Under the pieces are notes generated by a model, which saw only the letters and a program-made list of their open reading frames with translations, was not told the DNA's origin and did not search any database. Shown piece after piece: positions 45,905-58,800 of a stretch of 64,000 nt of DNA; position 1 is the stretch's first letter, and every line of letters begins with the position of its first letter. A program made the translations under genes and the position numbers. This DNA comes from Globodera rostochiensis. Taxonomy: Eukaryota; Nematoda; Chromadorea; Rhabditida; Heteroderidae. The stretch covers positions 124,001 to 188,000 of the forward strand of contig JAEVLN010000004.1 in NCBI GenBank assembly GCA_018350325.1, given 5' to 3'.

Positions 45905-46815
45905 ATATTTGTGCCAAAACGACCGCGCTAAAATGGCACGGCGCCAAAACGGCCGCGTTAAAATGGCACGGCGCCAAAACGGCGGTGCTAAAATGGCACG
46001 GCGCCAAAACGACCGCGCTAAATGGCACGGCGCCAAAATGGCCGCGCTAAAATGGCACGGCGCCAAAACGGCCGCGTTAAAATGGCACGGCGCCAAAACG
46101 GCCGCGTTAAAATGGCACGGCGCCAAAACGACCGCGCAAAAATGGCACGGCGCCAAAACGACCGCGCTAAATGGCACGGCGCCAAAACGGCCGCGTTAAA
46201 ATGGCACGGCGCCAAAACGACCGCGCAAAAATGGCACGGCGCCAAAACGACCGCGCTAAATGGCACGGCGCCAAAACGGCCGCGTTAAAATGGCACGGCG
46301 CCAAAACGACCGCGCAAAAATGGCACGGCGCCAAAACGGCCGCGTTAAAATGGCACGGCGCCAAAACGACCGCGCAAAAATGGCACGGCGCCAAAACGAC
46401 CGCGCTAAAATGGCACGGCGCCAAAACGACCGCGCTAAAATGGCACGGCGCCAAAACGACCGCTCAAAAATGGCACGGCGCCAAAACGACCGCGCTAAAA
46501 TGGCACGGCGCCAAAACGGCCGCGCTAAAATGGCACGGCGCCAAAACGACCGCGCTAAAATGGCACGGCGCCAAAACGGCCGCGTTAAAATGGCACGGCG
46601 CCAAAACGACCGCGCTAAAATAGCACGGCGCCAAAATGGCCGCGCTAAAATGGCACGGCGCCAAAACGGCCGCGTTAAAATGCACGGCACCAAAACGGCC
46701 GCGTTAAAATGGCACGGCGCCAAAACGACCGCGCTAAAATGGCACGGCGCCAAAACGACCGCGCTAAAATGGCACGGCGCCAAAACGGCCGCGCTAAAAT
46801 GGCACAGCGCCAAAC
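45905..46815 (+). repeat. 30-bp GC-rich satellite, about 30 copies
   Basis: The unit is AAAATGGCACGGCGCCAAAA plus CGGCCGCGTT or CGACCGCGCT. Unit types alternate irregularly. The 30-bp length (a multiple of 3) keeps many frames open on both strands. If 45659-45775 belongs to the MAGI gene, this array is intronic. Confidence 0.95.
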
Positions 46816-46819
46816 TGTC

Positions 46820-48880
46820 CCCGACCGGAATTAGTGCCTAAATGTCCCCGTTTTTGATTAGAAAATTTAATTTTTCACTAAATTTCTCATTCCGGAAGTT
46901 TTCCCCTTGTTTTTAGCTGATGCCCCCCTTCAGATAATGTCCAATTTGTCGCTGAAATGCATCAGTAAATTTCCAATTTATTTGCATTAAGCGGCCAAAT
47001 TCGCCGTGGGGGATGGATGGGGGCGGATGTGTACTTTATTTATTTGCATTTTGTCCCCTCCGGCGACATTTTCCACTCCATTTTTGCCAATATGGGCACA
47101 AAATAGGGGTTTTTCTTTTTGAATTTAACAAAATATGATTTTTAAGGCGCTATTTAATTTATATATTTGTGCATTTATAAATAAAAAATATTAAATTTGG
47201 AATTGGAATTTTTAAATGAGAAATCGCTTTTTTTAAATAAAAAGTACCATTTAAAATATTTATTTATTATTTTTTATAAATTATACCTACTATTTAAATC
47301 CTAGTTTATTTTTGTTTATTTATTTATTTATAAATTAATATTTGTTGTTTTTGTTCCCTTCCAGTCCATTAAAATGAGTTTATGGGCTGTAATTTTCGAC
47401 ACAAAAATTTTTTTCCGGTCAACGCGCTTTCTCCCCCAGTATTTTACCCCCGAGGCGCCACCAAAGTTCGGCGACACGCTGTCACAGCACATATGTACAC
47501 GGACGAAGATTGTTATCGCCAATTTTTGAACATAAAATGTGTAAATGAGCGGCGTCCCCTCTCCCCCGTCCCCTACGGCGATTATTTGACAGGAAAAGTG
47601 CACCAATTTGGGGACAATTTGTCCGACTTAAACATTAGGGGACATTTTGCCCGGGGATCTTTTGTCCGCGTTAGATTTTTTGCGCGAGCTTCGACAAAAA
47701 AAAATAATTAATTTCTTAATGTAAAACATTTGGAATAATCTCACCCTTTTTTTAATTGATTAATTCCAAATGTCCTCCGTGTTTAGCACAGTCAGTAATG
47801 ACCACGAAGGTCCCCTCTCATAGTCAGTGGCAGAAGTGGCCCCAACCTTTCCGATTTCCATCTATCTAGTATATCTCTGCCTCTTGGTTTTCTATGATCT
47901 TATGCTGTGTAAGGCTGATCTCCCGGCGCCTGATTTCTCTAATTTTATTATAAACCTTGCTATCTCTGCCCCCTGTTTTTCTCTGATCAATAGTAAAGGG
48001 CTGATCTCTACCCTGTTTTCTCTGATCGCACACTATTAAGGCTGATCTCTTTGCCCATTGTTTTTCTCTAATTCATTCTATACCTTGCTGATCATCTCTG
48101 CCCCCACCAGTTTTTTTTCTCTGACTTCATCCTTTTTCAACACAACGTGTTGGCTTCATTGTGCTTCTCTGACTCATTTTTCGCAACGCAGCAAATCTCT
48201 GCCAAATTTTTCTTTTTTCGCTGACATTCTCTGCCTTCTCTAACAAAAGGTATACACAATACGCCATTCATAAACCTTCTCTCTCACACCTTTTCCCCGA
48301 CGGCGTCGGCGGTGGCTGTGGCGGCACAGCCATCTCTGCTTCTCTGGCTTTTAAGCACATTACTCTCACCTGTCCTCTAGAGGCCTCGCCGCTCTCTCAC
48401 ACTGTCCACACTATTTCGTCGGTGCTGATGCGCAAATGAAGTGTGTCCCCGCAGGGGTTTAGAGGGAGGGGGTAAGAAGAGTGGCGATTTTCACGAGAGA
48501 GAGAGGCCGGTGGATGTTTGGACGACGCGCCACAAGGTCAAAAAATACGACGCCCCCAAAATGTCGCCTCTGCTGAACAAAACCATCACCAAACACCCCC
48601 CGCGGCAAAAAAGGAAGCCATTAATAATAAAAAAATGCTGCTTTTAAAATCATAAAACCTTTTAAATTTAAACTTCTACTAGGACAAAATTCCCTCGGTC
48701 AAGATGTCCCCCAAATGTTTAAGTCGGATAAATTGTCTCCAAAAAATACCAATACCTAGACCCAAAAAATTCTTTTCCGCGCAAAAAAGGCGAGTATTTT
48801 TTTTTAAATTTTTTTTTCAAACATGTAGACCCCGCCAACTGCTACTCAGCCAATGTTTTGGCATTGTCTTTTGTCTGATT
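46820..48880. other. No supported gene
   Basis: AT-rich, with TCTCTGAT/CTGATCTCT-rich sequence at 47860-48240. A frame at 47441-47705 (MYTDEDCYRQFLNIKC ...) has normal composition but no recognisable match or clear splice partner. Confidence 0.35.
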
Positions 48881-48889
48881 TAGCACAAG

Positions 48890-49240
48890 GGGACATTTTG
48901 TCCATGGGACCTTTTGTCCGATTAGCATTAAAGTACATGAACGGCTTTCCATTAGTGGACATTTTGTCTATGGAACTTTTGTCTGATTTAGCACAAGGGG
49001 ACATTTTAATCGGTTTTTATTAGGGGACGTTTTGTCCATGGGTTCTTTTGTCCGATTAGCATTAAAGGACATTTTGAACGGCTTTTCATTAGTGGACATT
49101 TTGTCTATGGAACCTTTTGTCCGATTAGCATTAAAGGACATTTTGAACGGCTTTTCATTATTGGACATTTTGTCTATGGAACCTTTTGTCCGATTAGTCA
49201 TTTTGAACGGCTTTCCATTAGTGGACATTTTGTCCTTAGG
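48890..49240. repeat. Tandem GGACATTTTGTCTATGG repeat
   Basis: About five units of 65-70 bp containing GGACATTTTGTCTATGGAAC, CTTTTGTCCGATTAGCATTA and GGACATTTTGAACGGC. A related simpler array (AAAGGACAAAGTGTCC, 4-5 copies) is at 49544-49622. GGACA...TGTCC makes each unit self-complementary. Confidence 0.85.
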
Positions 49241-49629
49241 AAGGATTTCCTTTACTCCAAACCCGAATTGTTGGTGGTGAGAAATATGATTAGTAATTTC
49301 TACACAACAACTTGCATTTATGCCATGCAAAATTTGATGAATTTCTTCAAATTTAACCAAAAAAAAGTCATTATTTATTAATTATTATATATCAAATTGT
49401 CCTTACCCTCTCTCTCTCTAACTGAGAAGCAATGGGAAGACAGAACGAACCAGTTTTGTTTTGAGGCCATAATAGGAAATACCGCGCCACTCACCGCACA
49501 TAAATTTTTGCTTTAATCTAAAACAAATTAGCGCACCTGGACAAAATGTCCAAAGGACAAAGTGTCCAAAGGACAAAGTGTCTAAAGGACAAAGTGTCCA
49601 AAGGACAAAGTGTCCAGTGGACATTTTTC

Positions 49630-52600
49630 TGAATATTTTCCCGACATTTTTGCCTGATTTATACGAGCGCGAAATTTAGTCGTCGTTTTCTCCACTACCA
49701 GACATTTTGTCTCTCCTTTTCCCCACTGCCCGGGGACATTCTGTCCGATTTTGTCCGGGTCTTTTGTCCATTGTACCTAAAAACTTCACTGAAAAACGGA
49801 AACAATCCAAGTCATCCTCAGAAATTATTGTGATCAACGAAACTGATCAGCATAGACTCTGGTCAGATGTTGGATCACGAAATTTTTGACCAAATCACAA
49901 CATCCACAATGATTTTTTCTGCCCTTTGCTGCTCTGTGCCCATCGTTTGAAGGCGCCGATCGCTTCAATAAAAAAATGCCCACGCTTTTTCAAATTTGAA
50001 TTTGATTGTTGCTGTTGTTGTTGCGGGTGGGACGTGTCTCAGTAAAATTGGGCGGAAATGCGTTGTTGTCCAAAAGCAATTTCGCGTCAACAAATCGCAC
50101 CCCCCGTCCCGCCGACCTTCCCCCAAAAATGCAATTCAAATGAATTTCGCGGACAGAGATGAGGTTGATTAGAAAATGTTTATTTATTAAACAAATTTAT
50201 TTTCGAGATTAAATTTCGCAATTTAAATTTTACGTGTCAGGACAACAAATGTAAAAAATTTTATTTGGCCAACCTTAGAATTTAAGCGCCAAATTATTGG
50301 ACCTTTCGCCAACCTTGCGCGCAAATTCAAATCTTTCCCCGCTGACCGGGTGGTCATTTCGCCAACCTTCGGGTTAAGAACGCCAAATTCAAATTTCCCC
50401 CCGCTGATCGGACCCCCATTCAATTCAATTCCATTCCATTCATTTATTGTTTTGTTTATCGCGATGGCATTTGGCCTTCGGCTTCCGCCCAAAAGTATCC
50501 AATTGTCGTGTTATATTATTAGTCCATTCGTCTCCCATTCATTCATTCACATTGTTTGTTGCTTGGTTCGGTGATTGTTGGGGACGGACGGACGGACAGA
50601 CGGGGGACGTCCGTCCCCCATTCAATTTGCCCATCCGCCGATCGCTCATCCATCATTAACCATCCATCGCCATCGTCCATCCAACGCGTCATAATGTGGG
50701 CAGAGAATAGTTTTACCCATCCCAAAACGCCTACGGGGCTGTCGGGGGGAGGGGGGGGGAGCAATTACTCTGTGAAATCAGAGTTCTGCAGCTCGTGGAA
50801 AATGGCACTTACTTTTCGAAATTCGAACCCTCGGGGGGGTTTTCATTTCTAAAAATTGAAATGTGTGGTTTTTTGCATGTTTACTTACTTACACATGAAA
50901 GAGCCGGTATTTGTTTGAAATTTTTCCAATTCTTGACCCACGGCTTGTTTACTCGAGACCAAACTCATCCCCCATCCCCCGCATCATCTGATCATAAATG
51001 CAATGCCAACCCCCACCATTTTCTTGTCACATTAAGTCTCAACTATGCAATTGGTGAACTCCCCGCCCCCCAAATCGTCGGAGACACCACTCATTAAGCC
51101 CCCTGATCCTCCGACACCCAAATTGTCTCAGGGGGGCGGGGGGGGGGCCATCGGAGCCCAATTTGACCGACCAAAATGTGCACAGAGAGCACAGCACATT
51201 CATTCATTTGCACTTTCGATTATATTCGTCCGTCCGTCCCGTCGATTGACGACGACGGGACGGACGGGCGGCCGGCACCCCCCCCCCCCCCCCACAACCG
51301 ACCTTCCCCCTCCTCCCCCCCCCCCGTCGTCCACTTTCACTCACACTGCTCACATTCCTCTTTTCTCAATGTCTGACTCTCGGCGGCTCCGATCGATCAG
51401 ATCAGATCAGAATTAGACCCATTTTGATCAATTCTTTCAATTTTGCTCCGGGCTTAATCGTCACCGCCGCTGATCAACTTTCAATTTTAATTTGAGCACG
51501 CACCACAACCCGCCAAGAATTGCAATTTGATTTGTAAACTTTTTGAACAAAACCCCCGCAGGGATGGGCCCCCGAAATCTAAAAATATTGGAAGTTGCGT
51601 TTTGGTGATATTATTGATCTTGAATTTGTGAAGCCCCAACATTTTTTGTTTTGTTTATTTACAATTTAAAAAATATTTTTGAAAGTAAAATAATTGATCA
51701 AATCATTTCAAAATCAGCTCTTAAATATGAAAATGAGTAAATAAATATTTTTTTTGCCCATTTTTGAATGGCTGACTCATTTTTTGTGGCCATTTTTTCA
51801 CCAAAACATTGGCCCACCGTCATCGGACGCCGCCTGCCCGCCGATGATTCAGGCCGACCGATTTGCCCCCCCCCGGCGCTAAATGTTCTTTTAACGCAAA
51901 ATAATTTATGCGCGCACATTTTTTTGGTTCGGTCGGTCGCCCCCCGAGGGGAGTGATTTATGGGAAGCATAAATATTACTATTTTTTGAATTTTTAGTCT
52001 TCGGAGGGTTCGAAAATTTATATTTTCTTTCATTTTTATTTTTGAACACTTTGGATAATGTCAATTTACTTTTTTGTATTGTTTTTGATCATTTTAAAAA
52101 GAATAATTTTTATTTTTTATATTTTAAAACATTTTGGAAAGAATTTTTTAAATATTTTTAAATTTAAAAATTATACATTTTTATTTAATATTTTCAATAT
52201 TTGAATTTTAAGTGAATGAAATGTGTCATAAATTTGGTCATTTCGATCATTCCTTTCTGAAATTTGTTTTTATTTTCCTCATAAATCCATCGCCCAAAGT
52301 TTGCGCGAAATGATTCGTCTCCCCGCCTCAATTCATCGCATCATTTTATGGCAATAAAATATTTTGCTTTTGGAATGGCCCCGCCCCGCCGATTTGTGGA
52401 CGGACGGAGGGCACACATTGGTGGCCTTTAAAATTGTTTTTTTAAATTTCCATTTAATTTCTTCCGATTTCCCCCCCCCCCCCCCAGCGATCAGGGCATG
52501 GGCCGAGGAAGTGATCCGGTCATCTCCTCCTCTTTAATTGAGTAGATCAGGGGGTAAATCAATTGATTTTATGGAAACAGCGAATTTCCGGTTGATTTTT

Positions 52601-55600
52601 GAGTGTAAGAGCTTGGGTTTTTTGAAAATTTATTTTAACGTATTTAAAGAAATGTTGTTGAGAACGGTTGGTTGTCCGCCCGATCGGGATCGATCCCTCC
52701 GCTTAACGCTGATCAAACACTTAAATTCACAAATCCGGGAATCAGAATTTAAGAAAATCCCTCCCCCCCCCTCTCTCCTCCGGGGGTCTGATCGGACTCT
52801 TTACGTCTCTCTTCTGCCCGCTTAAGCACGATCGAATTTTCGTACTTTTCTCGACTCCTGATCACTCCTTTTCCATGACTGCCTTGCCGCCGCCACCCAC
52901 GCAACACAAACCCCAAAAAAAAATGTGGGTTTGATTTGTGAGTGCACGAACGGTTTACTGCGTGCGCAAACCCCCCCCCCCCCATTTTGTGTGTGGGTGT
53001 GTGGGGCTGATCAGAAACCGTGAGGGCGGGGGGGGGGGGCTGGGGTTTTTTGTGTGATCAGCGCCGCCCCAATCGATCAGATCAGATCACACACATCTCG
53101 TCTCGTCTTGTGTGCTGCCCCAGGGCATCCTGCTGCTGGCTGGCTGATCACCAGTGCGGGGCGCGCGAGCAAATGCCCTCAAGGGGGTGGTCTCGGGGGG
53201 TGGGTCGGTTGGTCGGTCACGCGCCGGTGCGAGTGCACGTGCAATGCACCTCACCACCCACCGAACCCGCTGCCCGTCCCATTTTTTGTTGGATGGGGGG
53301 CGGGGGGTGAAGTGAATTTGACGCGGGGAGTACAGAACAGAACAGGATCATCAACATAATGATGATCATGATCATGATCATGATCATTATTCATGTGCCC
53401 ACCCATTAAGTTGAAGAAAAATTGCGTTATTTTCCCTGCCATTTTAAAGCCCGCGCGTCATCCAACCAAAATAATAAATTTTAAAAAAAAATGGCAAATT
53501 CCGGTAAAATGTGAATGATTTATAAATCTTAAAATTGTTTATAAATGATGATGATCACGCGCTGGAACAACAGGACCCATCCATAATTTTCGCTTGGGGC
53601 TTACATTTATTTACCTTTGCCCCCCTCCAGGCAAGTTTGGAAATTTTGACAAAATTTTTAGGCCGCTTTTATCAAACATTTTTTTGCGATGTTTATGCCC
53701 CCCCCCCAACAAATTTTAAAGATATCGCCGGCGGGCAACCAAACAAAAAGTTTGTTTTTTGGCATTGCGCCAAAATTGATTAAAAAAAATGGGCCAATAA
53801 ATGGTCGATTTGTTTAGGCTTAAGTGTTTTCTTTTATATTTACTGAAATTTTAAATTGTTTTAAAATATTTTTGGCTTTAAAAATTTGCCGATTTTAAAC
53901 ATTTCTTCAACAAATATTGGCCTTAATCCGTCGTCGTTTTTTTTTGTTGCGAATTGTTTACCGAGGCGGCAAAAAAAAAGCATAAAAACGCGGCATAACG
54001 ACGGCGGCGGTCAAAGGATTAAGAAAATGCCATAAATTGAATGGAGGCGATAAAAATTTTGCTGCACAAATTCAAATCCAAATCTTAATCTTTGAATTTC
54101 GATTCTCTATTTTCCATATATTGATCAAATAAATAAATGATCAGTGATCAATCTCATTGACAGTTAGCCAGCCACACAACATACACAAAATCTGCTGATC
54201 AATTAAACTATGGGCACTCATCGAACCCAAAACCCTGACAATTGTCGGGGTTTTTTTGTCCCCGTACCCCGAAAATCATCACAACCCCGACGTCGGACGG
54301 GGGTGCCAACCTTGGCATAATCCAAAATTTTGTTGTGAACCGATCAAAGAGTCAATCGTTCTCAATCCAATGCTAAAGGAAAAAATATTGCGTTAATTCA
54401 ATCAGAATGCAATCAAAACGACGTGTTTTCTTTTCACAATATTTGTTGTCCGTTCGTTTCTGATCAGTTAGAGACACCAATCAAGTGTTGAATGATCAGA
54501 GATCATTATAGCATTCTGAATTCGGTTCCGTTCCAAAATGCTGGAATCGTTGTTTTCTGATTGCTGATCAGATTTAGAATTGAATTCATTGAAATCGGGG
54601 GTTCTCCCCAGCCCAAATTTGCCACTGGCACTGGACTGTGATCGGCTATCGTCCGATCAGCGCGCGCACGCGAGATTTTGCAAAACGGATAATGAATGAA
54701 TGAATGAATGAATGAATAATGATCCTGATCATAATCCTGATCATGATGCTATCGTGATCGTTTCGGGCTGCTTTTTATTTTCATAAACTCCTCGATAAGA
54801 AAGAAATGCGTCCGTCCCATCCGTCATCTCCCAAATCGCATCTCATCCTTCGATCGATCCGTCGTCCGTCCTCCCCCCGTCAGTTGGGTTGGGTTGGGTG
54901 AACACTTTGCGCAAGGATCGAGTTGGGCGGGGGGTGGGGATTCGCCATGATCCCTCCCCCGCCCCTCCGGGGGGTGGCGATTCGCCCATGATCCCTTTCT
55001 CCCCTCCTCCCCCCCCCCTCCCCCGGGGGGGGGGGGGAGGATTCGTCTTTGCCATGATCCCCCCCCCCTCCCCCGCCCCCCCGTCCGCCCCCCCCTCCAT
55101 CCGCCAATCCCACCAATTTTGTTCAGAAGATGAAGATCATCATCTTCCGTCCGTCCGTTTCCATTGTCTTCACTCTTCCCCCCCCCCCTCCCATTTTCTT
55201 CCAAATCCATCCAAATCGCCTTCACAAATCTTGCCCCTCCCCCACCGCCCATTTTTCAAATGATTCTTTGACCATTTTTTCTCTTCCGACTCACCGCCCC
55301 GTCCGCCTTCGCTTTGTGTGCTGGCAATTTTTCAAACTCAAAAATGTTGAAAAAGGGCAGTTGGAAAGTTGCGAAAAAATAAATCAATCAATTTTTTGTG
55401 ATTTTTATTATTATTTTTTCTTTATAAAAATTTTTGAAAAATAAACATTTGTGCGAGGCTGTCCCCGGGCTGTTGGGTTCCCGTGGGGTCCGTGCCGGGT
55501 TTTCCAAGTTTGCCGAAAAATTTAAAGCCCCGAGGTTTGTCGAATTATTTTTTGTTGTTGTAATTGGCCCCCGAGTTCACATCAAAACGCCCTTATCTCT

Positions 55601-55800
55601 CATTTTTTGTTGCCTCACAACTAATTAATTACACTTTTTTTTATTAAATTATTGTCTTTGATAAAACGCGATAATGAATTGACAGACAGACAGACACTCT
55701 TTGCCGCCAAACCCATTAAATTTGAAATGGCGGCGTGCGCCCTTTTAGCGCGAAACGAAATGCTTAATTAAGACTTAATGTTTTTTCTTAATTACCGCTA
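49630..55800. other. Long non-coding stretch rich in G/C homopolymers
   Basis: I found no exon that I can support. Homopolymers of 10 or more G or C occur at about 51277-51292, 52470-52486, 52971-52983, 53027-53038, 55024-55036 and elsewhere. A GATCAT repeat is at 53358-53390 and an AATG repeat at 54692-54718. It could be intron of the MAGI gene if the exon at 45659 is genuine, otherwise intergenic. Confidence 0.45.
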
Positions 55801-55817
55801 ATTACCCCCCACCGATT

Positions 55818-58800
55818 ATGCCAAATTTAGGCCATTTTTATGCGCTTCAAAATCCGGCATTTACACAACCACCACCGCCACCACCACAGCCGTCGTCGTC
55901 GTTGAAAATGGTCATTTCGTCACCAACTGCTGCTGCTGTTGCTGCCACGGCGGCGGCTGTCAGCGGGCGTCCGTTGCCGCCGAATTGGGAAATTTCGTAC
56001 ACCGAAAATGGCGAAAAATATTTCATCGAGTGAGTGGGGGGTGATTAAACGCATTTTAATTTGCATTTAAAATTTTAAAATTTAAAAAAATGCATTGCAG
56101 TCACAACACGGGCACCACCACGTGGGACGACCCGCGCGACACGTACCCGCACCATCAGCAACTGGAGATGGCTGCCGCGCTAGCGGAAGGCCAACAGCAA
56201 CAGCAGCAGCAGCCGCCGCTGTTGTTGCCAGACGGATGGGAACGCGTTGACGACGAACGGCACGGCACTTTCTATGTGGAGTGCGTTTGTTGTTTGTTGC
56301 TTTTACAAACTCGGGATCCAAGGCAAAGTCTTAGCTCTGGAGCTGTTCATGGCCCCGACTTTGACGACGTATTTTAAATTTAGCTTCCGAGCTGTCCCCA
56401 GCACTGGTCGAAGTCTCGAGTTTTGAGTTTAAGCTTTGCCGGTATCGAGTCTTGGGGCAAAAAATGTCGCCATTTGTAACCGGTCTCCTCAAATTTGGCA
56501 CCCACCAAAGCTTTATGTCAACCTTGGCACACCGAGTTATGGATTGGCATACAAAGCTCTATAACAATTTTGGCACCACCAAGTCTCGAAATGGCATCCA
56601 AAGTTGAGTTTGGCATCATCAGAGCTCGAATTCTTGACTGTCGTTTTGGCATCTGGTCTCAAATGGTTTTTTTTTGTCCCAAAATTTCGCTTTTAACCGC
56701 CATATTTTTGCGCAAAATTTGGGGAGCCGTCAAATTCGAAAAATGCCAATCAAATTCCATCAAATTTTGCACATTGTTATGCGCACAATTTTCCCCCTAA
56801 ATTGGTTGCTGATTAGAGTGAGAGAGTAGGTAATTGGATTATGCGCTTGCTTTTGCCCAATTTGTGCGGGGGCACTTTTAAGTGTCCCCCCCCCCAAAAT
56901 TTCTGATTTTATGACATTTTGCGCAAATTCTTTTAATTATAACGATGCGCGCTCGCGCGCAGGTCGAGCGAGGCCCGGGGCATTATTTGGAGTCGGACAA
57001 AAGTACCGTAATCGAATAAATGATAATAAACATTGAGGTACAGTACCAATGGGGTTTCTCTGAATATTTTCACAAACCCTTGGGGGGGGGGGGGGGGTAA
57101 TAAATCCCCGTTTTAAACCGTCCTTGAGACGCCGCCATGAGGGTGTACTTTCAAAGTAAGGTTGGCACCCCGACATCGGGATTGAGAATTGCGGGGTCGG
57201 CGCTTTTGCGGGGGTGGGACTGTCGGGGGTCGGGAGGTTCGGGGTCTTTTTTTTGTTTGAATTTTCAAATTTATTCAATTCACTAACAACCCAAAATAAT
57301 GTCCAAACCTTTCCAAAAGCCCTGGAGGGCATCTTTACCCCTCTCTCCCCACCACCCATTTCATTGTGCCTTATCTCACGCACATCCCCTGAGGGGATGT
57401 GCGGCAAAATTTGCCGAGAGTGCCCCCGTCTCTATAAAAGAGAGAGGGGGGAGAGAGTCCATCAGATTAGGCGCGACAGCTCAGCTCCCCCCCCCCCAAC
57501 AAAATTCGTCCCTTTAGGGGATGAAATTAGTGGTACGATGGGAGGGATTGCGAAAAGAGTTTCTCGCACCATCCGCCGGGGGGCCTAAGAATGAAGGCCC
57601 CCCCCCCCTCCCCTCGGGGCAAATTCCCAAATTTATTGACAAATTGCACGGGAGCACAAGAGAAGACAATGAATGAATGGCCTCACTGCTGCCTCCAAAA
57701 CTTCTTTAGGCCCTGAAAAATTGAAAACCCCATGGCGCGGGAAAAAACTTTTTCCAAATTTACAACAACAAAAAAAAATGTGTCAAATTTCAAAATTGTA
57801 AAATTTTTAAAATTACCCCTTTTAAAACGTAATTGGATTCTTACGCTATTTGCGCTTTCAAGATCTTGGATCGAGATTTTATTCTCGAAGTCTCGATCGG
57901 CGAACTTTTATCCAAATTAATATTATTGATTTCGATCGAATCTCGATTGGTGAACTTTTTACCAAGAATTTTTTTTTAATGAGAACTTTGTTTAAGGGGG
58001 CTTTATTTATGTTTGTTTTTTTTAATTTTTCCAATTTTTTATTTTGATTAAATGTCTATTTCTATTTGTCCCCCCCCTTAATTTTTAACATTTATTGGAC
58101 CAAAATTCGCTCCCAACTCCCAAAAAAGGTGTACCAAACAAACAAATAAAAATTTTTTTTGTTCCAATTCCCACGCCCCGAAGAGACTTCCGTCAGTCGG
58201 GCGGGGGCCAATATTTGAACAGTGAATTAATGCCATAAAAATGTGTGGGGGGAATGAAATAAATGTTTTTTATTAAAAGAAATTTTTTTGCATATTTTTT
58301 TAGCAATTTAATTTTCATACTTTAATTTTAAACTGAAATTTTTTTGCACAAAAAAACACCGCCGCAACAAAAAAAAAATGTTCGGTGCCAGCAGGCCCAT
58401 CTGCGAGCAGTGCGGTTGTCCCCGTTCCGCCAGCACAACATTCCGAAATGGCAGTGAACTGTTAGACCAAGTGGTCTATTTGTAAGGCATTTTTTGGGGG
58501 TGCCTCCCCCCCCCCCTTTTTTTTTGTTTTATTGAGAAAAAACAAATCATTTTTCGCCAAAGTTAACTTTTTTTTTTTGCTAATTCGGGGGCACGGCGTG
58601 TCGGGGGATCAGGGGTGAGTAAAGGCGTCGGGGATTGGTCGGGGCTCTGGGTTCTTCGGTGGGTGCGGCACAAAAATGTCGGCTTGGTCTAAGCTAAGCT
58701 TAGGCTTAGGCTTAGGCTTAAGTACGGGACTGAATCGGCACTCAGAGTGGGATTCGGACCGGTAGCCGTCGAGGGGGTGAGGCCCAAAAAAGTCAGGGAT

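Noticed and set aside
45856..46841. Overlapping frames such as MARRQN and APCHF repeats
   Set aside because: They are translations of the 30-bp satellite in different frames and strands; no signal peptide, splice context or relatives.
47382..47711. 109-codon frame that might continue the GuK domain
   Set aside because: A junction from 45775 is phase-compatible, but the protein does not follow the expected GuK pattern and the exon at 55831 fits better.
54824..55263. Pro/Gly-rich frames on both strands
   Set aside because: They are caused by C- and G-runs; no start context, splice sites or family match.
56937..57588. Overlapping 124-156-codon frames inside the WW2 intron
   Set aside because: They overlap each other on opposite strands and cross homopolymers; composition is not coding-like.
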